Assembly: GCA_964443245.1 (NCBI GenBank)
Contig: CAYUEG010000004.1
Coordinates: 1 to 64,000 of the forward strand
Length of the DNA: 64,000 nt
Direction of reading: 5' to 3'
From: CANJDH01 sp964443245
GTDB lineage: Bacteria > Pseudomonadota > Gammaproteobacteria > Burkholderiales > JAEUOS01
A program made the position numbers and the translations under genes. Below, piece after piece: positions 58,926 to 64,000 of this stretch. Within the stretch, counting starts at the first letter, position 1, and each line of letters starts with the position of its first letter. The notes beneath the pieces are model-generated. The model searched no databases, was not told the origin of the DNA, and saw only the letters and a program-made list of their open reading frames with translations.

Positions 58926-60347
58926 TCATCCCCATTTGTTCGCGCACTGGAAGGCGATGTAGGCCTTGATCTTGCCCGCGGCCGCAGGCATGTCGACAAA
59001 GCGCTTTGGCAACGCTTCGATGTTCTCGAACCCTGCCGGCCGCAGTGGCTTCACGCCGAGGGCTTCGACGATGGTCTCCTCAAACTTTGCAGGCAGCGCG
59101 GTTTCGAGCGCAATCATCGGTATGCCTGGTTCACGATAGGCCTGCGCCACATTGAGGCCGTCTGCGGTGTGGGTGTCAATCATCCGGCCGTAACTCCGGT
59201 GGACATGGCGAATCATCGCCAGTCGCTCTGCATGGCTGCTGGAACCAGAGACGAACCCGTACGGGGGGAGCGCAGCGGCAAGCGGCGTACCACGCAAATC
59301 GAAGGCGCCCTCCCGCTCCAGCGTGGTCCAGAGTGCCTTGACCTGGGCACCATCACGCCCCGCCAGGTCAAACACGAAGCGCTCAAAGTTCGAGGCTTTC
59401 GAGATATCCATTGATGGACTGGATGTCTGGCGCGTTTCGTGACTCTTGCGCACCCGGTACACGCCAGTACGAAAAAATTCATCGAGCACATTGTTTTCGT
59501 TGGTTGCCAAGACAAGGCGCTTGATCGGCAACCCCATCATCCGTGCCACATGCCCTGCATAGATATTGCCGAAGTTGCCGGAAGGCACGGCAAATGACAC
59601 CAGTTCGTCATTCGACTTGGTCGCGGCAAAATAAGCCTTGAAGTAGTACACCGCCTGTGCAACTACCCGGGCCCAATTGATGGAATTGACGGCGCCGATG
59701 CGATACCGTTCCTTGAACATCGCATCGCCTGACACCGCCTTGACCACATCCTGACAATCGTCGAAAACACCGTCCACCGCGATATTGAAGATGTTCGCGT
59801 CCTGCAAGGAGAACATCTGCGCCGTCTGGAACGGACTCATCTTTCCTTTCGGGGAGAGCATGAACACCCGCACCCCTTTCTTGCCGCGCATCGCATATTC
59901 GGCTGCCGAACCCGTGTCTCCCGATGTCGCGCCCAGAATGTTGAGTTCGCGTCCGTCACGCGCCAGCACGTACTCGAACAGATTCCCCAGCAACTGCATG
60001 GCCATGTCCTTGAACGCAAGGGTCGGCCCGTTCGACAGCTCCAGGATGCCCAGCCCCGGCTCCAGCCAGGTAAGTGGCGCAATTTCCGGGCTGCCGAACA
60101 CGTCGGCGCGATAGGTCTTGTCGACCAGCTCCTTCAGATCCCGAGGCGGAATATCATCAATGAAGCGCAACAGCACATCGAAGGCAAGGTCGGCGTACGA
60201 CATTGCGCGCATCCGCGAAAGATCCGCCGACGACAGACGGGGATATTGCTCAGGCATTGCCAGCCCCCCATCAGGCGCCAAGCCTTCCAGCAAGATATCG
60301 CAAAAGCCCTTGGGCGAGGAACCCCCGCGCGTCGATACGTACTTCAC
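58926..60347 (-). CDS. thrC: Threonine synthase
   Basis: ThrC converts O-phosphohomoserine to threonine with pyridoxal phosphate. The 473-residue protein is of the longer type with MKYVSTRGGSSPKGFCDILLEGLAPDGGLAMPE at the N-terminus, the PLP Lys in NGPTLAFKDMAMQLLG, and GATSGDTGSAAEYAM. It lies 145 bases downstream of hom on the same strand, consistent with a hom-thrC unit. Confidence 0.96.
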   Translation of the reverse strand: MKYVSTRGGSSPKGFCDILLEGLAPDGGLAMPEQYPRLSSADLSRMRAMSYADLAFDVLLRFIDDIPPRDLKELVDKTYRADVFGSPEIAPLTWLEPGLGILELSNGPTLAFKDMAMQLLGNLFEYVLARDGRELNILGATSGDTGSAAEYAMRGKKGVRVFMLSPKGKMSPFQTAQMFSLQDANIFNIAVDGVFDDCQDVVKAVSGDAMFKERYRIGAVNSINWARVVAQAVYYFKAYFAATKSNDELVSFAVPSGNFGNIYAGHVARMMGLPIKRLVLATNENNVLDEFFRTGVYRVRKSHETRQTSSPSMDISKASNFERFVFDLAGRDGAQVKALWTTLEREGAFDLRGTPLAAALPPYGFVSGSSSHAERLAMIRHVHRSYGRMIDTHTADGLNVAQAYREPGIPMIALETALPAKFEETIVEALGVKPLRPAGFENIEALPKRFVDMPAAAGKIKAYIAFQCANKWG

Positions 60348-60492
60348 ACTGCTTGCTCCCTTGATTTACTCGGTACGGCGCGGCTCGGTTTTCTTCTGCA
60401 ACCAGCGCCGATTGTCGTCCTGATACCACCAGCCGGCAGGCGCCCAGCACCATGAGCCACGCAAGGCTGGCCAGAACGGCGAGGCGACGTAT

Positions 60493-61803
60493 CTACTGCA
60501 GCGATTCCTGCCGAATGCGCGTCACTTTCCCCAGCACGACCGGCAAGCCCTCGATCCTGGCGATTGCCGCATCCACACGCTTCTCCACGCACTGGTGCGT
60601 CAACATGATGATATCGACCTGGTCCTGCCCCTCAGCCGGTTCCTTTTGGACCATGGCGTCAATCGAAATGGCGTTATCCGCCAACACCCGTGTGATGTCC
60701 GCCAGGACACCCGGTTGATCCTTGACCCGCAAGCGCAAGTAGTAGCTGGTGGTCACGTCACCGATCGGCAGTATGGGCGTGGCGGCAATCTGATCTGGCT
60801 GAAACGCCAGGTGCGGCACCCGTTGCTCCGGATCGGCTGTATGCATCCGCGTGATGTCGACGAGGTCCGCCACCACCGCAGACGCGGTTGGCTCGGACCC
60901 GGCACCGGCACCGTAGTAGAGGGTTGCGCCAACGGCATCCCCCTTGACCAGCACCGCGTTCATGACTCCTTCCACATTTGCAATCAGGCGCTTTGCTGGA
61001 ATGAGTGTCGGGTGTACACGCAACTCGATGCCCTCCGGCGTACGCCGGGTGATACCGAGAAGCTTGATCCGATAACCGAGTTCCTCGGCGTACTCGATGT
61101 CTTCCTTGGTGAGCTTCGTGATGCCTTCGACATGGGCTGATCCAAACTGCATCGGGATACCGAACGCAATCGCACTCATGATGGTCAGTTTGTGCGCGGC
61201 GTCCACGCCCTCAATGTCGAAGGTGGGGTCGGCCTCGGCATAGCCGAGTTTCTGCGCTTCCCGCAAGACATCTGCAAACGGCAACCCCTTGTCGCGCATT
61301 TCCGACAGGATGAAGTTCGACGTGCCGTTGATGATGCCGGCAATCCACTCGATGCGGTTGGCGGTAAGCCCTTCGCGCAGTGCCTTGATGATGGGAATGC
61401 CGCCTGCCACCGCCGCCTCAAACGCCACCATCACGCCCTTCTTCTGCGCGGCAGCGAAAATCTCGTTGCCGTGCGTGGCGAGGAGAGACTTGTTGGCCGT
61501 CACCACATGTTTGCCGGCATCGATCGCCTTCAGGACAAGCGTCTTGGCTATTCCGTAACCGCCGATCAACTCAATCACAATGTCGATATCGGGGTTGTTG
61601 AGGATGTCGTCAGCGTTCTTGGTAACGACGGCACGCCCCTTGACGATGCGTTCGGCGCGTTCGGTATCCAGATCAGCCACCATCGAAATGACGATGTCAC
61701 GGCCGGCGCGTCGCACAATCTCCTCGCGGTTGCGCGCCAGTACGTTGAACGTGCCGGAGCCGACAGTACCAATACCCAACAATCCAACTTGAATCGGTTT
61801 CAT
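60493..61803 (-). CDS. hom: Homoserine dehydrogenase
   Basis: Hom reduces aspartate semialdehyde to homoserine. The 436-residue monofunctional enzyme has the NAD(P) motif GLLGIGTVGSGTF, the substrate region KVAGGIPIIKALREGL-type sequence (here AAVAGGIPIIKALREGL), GIINGTSNFILSEM, the catalytic Lys/Asp region AEADPTFDIEGVDAAHKL and a C-terminal ACT domain (YYLRLRVKDQPGVLADITRVLA) for feedback control by threonine. The ATG at 61803 is preceded by GAAGAGAG. No aspartokinase is fused. Confidence 0.96.
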   Translation of the reverse strand: MKPIQVGLLGIGTVGSGTFNVLARNREEIVRRAGRDIVISMVADLDTERAERIVKGRAVVTKNADDILNNPDIDIVIELIGGYGIAKTLVLKAIDAGKHVVTANKSLLATHGNEIFAAAQKKGVMVAFEAAVAGGIPIIKALREGLTANRIEWIAGIINGTSNFILSEMRDKGLPFADVLREAQKLGYAEADPTFDIEGVDAAHKLTIMSAIAFGIPMQFGSAHVEGITKLTKEDIEYAEELGYRIKLLGITRRTPEGIELRVHPTLIPAKRLIANVEGVMNAVLVKGDAVGATLYYGAGAGSEPTASAVVADLVDITRMHTADPEQRVPHLAFQPDQIAATPILPIGDVTTSYYLRLRVKDQPGVLADITRVLADNAISIDAMVQKEPAEGQDQVDIIMLTHQCVEKRVDAAIARIEGLPVVLGKVTRIRQESLQ

Positions 61804-61877
61804 GCCACTCTCTTCATCAATAACGCCTTCATCAGGCAAGATGTCTCAACGGGACCCCGAGCCCAGACGACAGCGGC

Positions 61878-63083
61878 TCAGGCCGCCGCCTTCGCCAGCA
61901 AACCATCTTTTCGAAACATTTCCTTGATCCCGCGCAGTGCTTGCTTGGTGCGCTGTTCATTCTCGATCAGGGCGATGCGCACATAGTCATCGCCATAGTC
62001 ACCAAACCCGATGCCCGGCGACACCGCGATCTTCGCATCCGCCAGCAGCTTCTTGGAAAACTCAAGCGACTTCAAGTGGGCATACGCTTCCGGAATCCGC
62101 GCCCAGATGTACATGGACGCCTTGGGCTTCTCCACCATCCAGCCAATTTCGTGCAAGCCCTTGACCATCACGTCGCGCCGGCTCTGATACTGTGCAGTGA
62201 TCTCGGCCACACAATCCTGGGGACCTTCCAGCGCGGCGATGCAAGCCACCTGCACCGGTGTAAAGCTGCCGTAGTCATGGTAACTCTTGATGCGTGCCAG
62301 GGCCGCAACCAATTCCTTGTTGCCCACCATGAAGCCGATGCGCCACCCGGCCATGTTGTAGCTTTTGGACATGGTGAAGAACTCGACCGCGATGTCAGCC
62401 GCGCCAGGCACTTCCATGATTGACGGCGCGCGGTAACCATCGAAGGTGATATCGGCATAGGCGAGGTCATGTACCACCAGGATGTCGTGCTCCTTCGCCA
62501 GTGCCACCACCCGGGTGAAAAAATCCAGGTCCACGCACTGCGCTGTCGGGTTGGAGGGGAAACCCAGAATCATCATCTTCGGCTTGGGAAAGCACTCGCG
62601 GATGGTGCGCTGCAGTTCCTCAAAGAAGTCGACGTCGGGCGTCATGCGTACGCTGCGAATGTCAGCGCCGGCAATCACGGCACCGTAGATGTGGATCGGG
62701 TAGCTTGGATTCGGCACCAGCACGGTATCGCCACGATCAAGGGTGGCCAGCATCAAATGGGCGAGGCCCTCCTTGGAACCGATGGTGACGATCGCCTCCG
62801 AATCCGGGTCGAAGTCGACGTTGTAGCGGCTTTTGTACCAGTTGGTGATGGCCTTGCGCAGCCGCGGAATGCCTTTGGACACCGAGTAACCGTGTGTGTC
62901 AGGACGGCGCGATGCCTCTACGAGTTTGTCGACAATATGCTGCGGGGTGGCGCCATCGGGATTGCCCATCGAAAGATCGATGATGTCCTCTCCCCGGCGG
63001 CGGGCGGCCATCTTGAGTTCGGCAGTGATGTTGAAAACGTAAGGTGGCAGGCGCTTGATGCGCGAAAACTCTCGTTGGGCCAT
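61878..63083 (-). CDS. alaC: Alanine transaminase AlaC-like aminotransferase
   Basis: The 401-residue class I/II aminotransferase matches AlaC: FSRIKRLPPYVFNITAELK at the start, DLSMGNPDGATPQHIVDKL, GSKEGLAHLMLAT, FPSNPTAQCVDLDFF, HDLAYADITFDGY and the PLP Lys in TMSKSYNMAGWRIGFMVG. It probably makes alanine from pyruvate and glutamate. Its position before hom and thrC is common in betaproteobacteria. It heads the long leftward run. Confidence 0.92.
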   Translation of the reverse strand: MAQREFSRIKRLPPYVFNITAELKMAARRRGEDIIDLSMGNPDGATPQHIVDKLVEASRRPDTHGYSVSKGIPRLRKAITNWYKSRYNVDFDPDSEAIVTIGSKEGLAHLMLATLDRGDTVLVPNPSYPIHIYGAVIAGADIRSVRMTPDVDFFEELQRTIRECFPKPKMMILGFPSNPTAQCVDLDFFTRVVALAKEHDILVVHDLAYADITFDGYRAPSIMEVPGAADIAVEFFTMSKSYNMAGWRIGFMVGNKELVAALARIKSYHDYGSFTPVQVACIAALEGPQDCVAEITAQYQSRRDVMVKGLHEIGWMVEKPKASMYIWARIPEAYAHLKSLEFSKKLLADAKIAVSPGIGFGDYGDDYVRIALIENEQRTKQALRGIKEMFRKDGLLAKAAA

Positions 63084-63199
63084 GATGGCGATTTCCTGAT
63101 GTCCCCTGGCGCTTCGCGGGGCTGCGAAACGGCCTCAAGGCTGAGAACACTTCAGTTCACCTGCCGCGCACGGCATCGGGACTGAAGCGACGTAAAAGG

Positions 63200-63205
63200 T
63201 ATAAT
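63200..63205 (+). promoter_or_regulatory. TATAAT box of the Mth938-like gene region
   Basis: A perfect TATAAT on the plus strand lies in the 198-base interval between the divergent alaC and Mth938-like genes. The -35 region is poor. Confidence 0.35.
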
Positions 63206-63233
63206 TTTACTCTCAAGCGGCACTTCGCTGCAA
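63204..63233 (-). promoter_or_regulatory. Candidate promoter of alaC
   Basis: On the minus strand TTGCAG (63233-63228) and TAAAAT (63209-63204) are 18 bases apart. It overlaps the plus-strand TATAAT, so the divergent promoters may interfere. Confidence 0.4.
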
Positions 63234-63281
63234 CGCAATATCGCGACACGCCCGTGCTTGCGGCATCTCTCTCGCCTCGCC

Positions 63282-63650
63282 TTGAAACTCCATCTCGAAC
63301 GGCCTCTCAGTACCAACTACATCACGGCGTGCGAAGAAGCGGCGGTACAGGTCAACGAAGTGGCCTACTCCACCCCTCTGATCGTGTTGGCCGATCGTGT
63401 GGTATCGCCCTGGCGCCCGCAACGCTTCACTGATCTTGAGGAAGCCGACTTTACCGAGTTGGCCGGCCTGGGTGTGGAGATCATTCTCCTTGGTACCGGG
63501 GCGACGCAGCAGTTTCCACATCCGCGATTGACGCGCGCATTGATCAACAAACGCATTGGCCTGGAAATCATGAACACCGGCGCGGCCTGCCGCACCTACA
63601 ACATTTTGGTTGCAGAGGGGCGCAGTGTTGCCGCGGCCCTTCTGCCATGA
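63282..63650 (+). CDS. Mth938-like (DUF498) domain protein
   Basis: The product of about 122 residues matches the Mth938/Xcc1710-like fold: VNEVAYSTPLIVLADRVVSPW, FTELAGLGVEIILLGTGATQQFP and IGLEIMNTGAACRTYNILVAEGRSVAAALLP. The function is unknown; a eukaryotic relative (NDUFAF3) assists complex I assembly. The TTG at 63282 gives the usual N-terminus (MKLHLE); another TTG eight codons upstream is possible, and neither has a ribosome-binding site. Confidence 0.82.
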   Translation: MKLHLERPLSTNYITACEEAAVQVNEVAYSTPLIVLADRVVSPWRPQRFTDLEEADFTELAGLGVEIILLGTGATQQFPHPRLTRALINKRIGLEIMNTGAACRTYNILVAEGRSVAAALLP

Positions 63651-63660
63651 CGGTGCGGCC

Positions 63661-64000
63661 ATGAGGACAGAGCTTCGCCAGCCACCTACCCGCCGCACGA
63701 TCTGGCTGCTGATCCTTCTTCTGGCAGCCATCTGGTTCGCCAACCTTGAAGTGCGCAAGCTGATTCGACCGGATGAAGGCCGCTATGCCGAAGTACCGCG
63801 CGAAATGGCCGTCACCGGAGATTGGGTCACACCGCGCCAGAACGGCTACAAGTACTTCGAAAAGCCGGTGCTGCAATACTGGGCGACAGCCGCCGCCTAC
63901 GAGGTGTTTGGCGTTGCCCACTGGACGGCGCGGCTATGGCCCGCACTCACCGGGTTTCTCGGCATCCTGCTGGTCGGCTGGGTGGGTGCACGATTCTGGG
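63661..64000 (+). CDS. ArnT/PMT-like membrane glycosyltransferase, 3' end cut by window
   Basis: The visible 113 residues include a first membrane helix (TIWLLILLLAAIWFANL), the luminal catalytic motif IRPDEGRYAEVPREM with the Asp-Glu pair of GT39/GT83 enzymes, NGYKYFEKPVLQYWATAAAYEVFG and a second helix. Family members move a sugar from a lipid carrier to lipid A or other acceptors in the periplasm. The gene starts 10 bases after the Mth938-like stop and runs out of the window. Confidence 0.88.
   Translation, partial: MRTELRQPPTRRTIWLLILLLAAIWFANLEVRKLIRPDEGRYAEVPREMAVTGDWVTPRQNGYKYFEKPVLQYWATAAAYEVFGVAHWTARLWPALTGFLGILLVGWVGARFW

Overview
This window is a 64-kb stretch of G+C-rich chromosome from a betaproteobacterium. 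The evidence is the set of recognisable gene neighbourhoods: hemC-hemD-hemX-hemY beside ppc, nadE followed by a PII gene, a tRNA-Gly/Cys/Leu trio, and a long leftward run alaC-hom-thrC-mobB-moeA-moaD-moaE-crcB with clpB nearby. Family level cannot be fixed from sequence alone. Most of the window is housekeeping. There are no insertion sequences, prophages, CRISPR arrays or rRNA genes. Both ends cut genes (a VanZ-like gene at the left, an ArnT-like glycosyltransferase gene at the right).

Layout. 1-10.4 kb: DNA repair (uvrC translationally coupled to a family-5 uracil-DNA glycosylase), a glutathione transferase, a Tat-exported dienelactone hydrolase, an EF-hand protein, and an acyl-CoA block (two MaoC-type proteins, two acyl-CoA dehydrogenases that may form a heteromer). 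10.5-10.9 kb: three tRNA genes with their own promoter. 11-15.1 kb: a two-partner secretion pair, TpsB transporter then TpsA exoprotein; the TpsA gene is broken by a 100-N gap whose two flanks are the same 55 bases. 15.1-26.6 kb: mutS, a secreted phosphoesterase, SlyD, a peroxiredoxin without its peroxidatic cysteine, the ribosomal oxygenase RoxA, PII and NadE, a FemAB-like protein and a small lipoprotein. 26.7-35 kb: haem genes hemCDXY divergent from a thioredoxin-like gene and ppc, then 3-hydroxybutyrate dehydrogenase. 35-44.4 kb: a Ser/Thr kinase with an unrecognised C-terminal domain, an alpha/beta hydrolase, htpG, an HpcH/HpaI aldolase, greB and an M16 peptidase. 44.5-55.9 kb: signalling island. 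55.9-63.1 kb: CrcB, molybdenum cofactor and threonine/alanine genes. 63.2-64 kb: a Mth938-like protein and the start of a membrane glycosyltransferase.

The most interesting part is 44.5-55.9 kb. A receiver/class III nucleotide cyclase/Ser-Thr kinase fusion overlaps by four bases a CHASE-like/PAS/hybrid histidine kinase with two receivers and an HPt domain. About 3 kb away, across clpB, a second kinase carries a C-terminal cyclic-nucleotide-binding domain (a PKG-like architecture) and is coupled to an unrecognised 180-residue protein. Together they could form a phosphorelay-to-cyclic-nucleotide-to-kinase circuit; that link is inference. The clpB and second-kinase genes diverge from an intergenic region with a candidate heat-shock promoter, a candidate housekeeping promoter and a 14-bp palindrome exactly between them.

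Other points worth a look: five dispersed copies of a REP-like sequence sharing an 11-base core, a stem-loop next to the tpsA ribosome-binding site, and TATAAT boxes six bases before the ATG of mutS and roxA.
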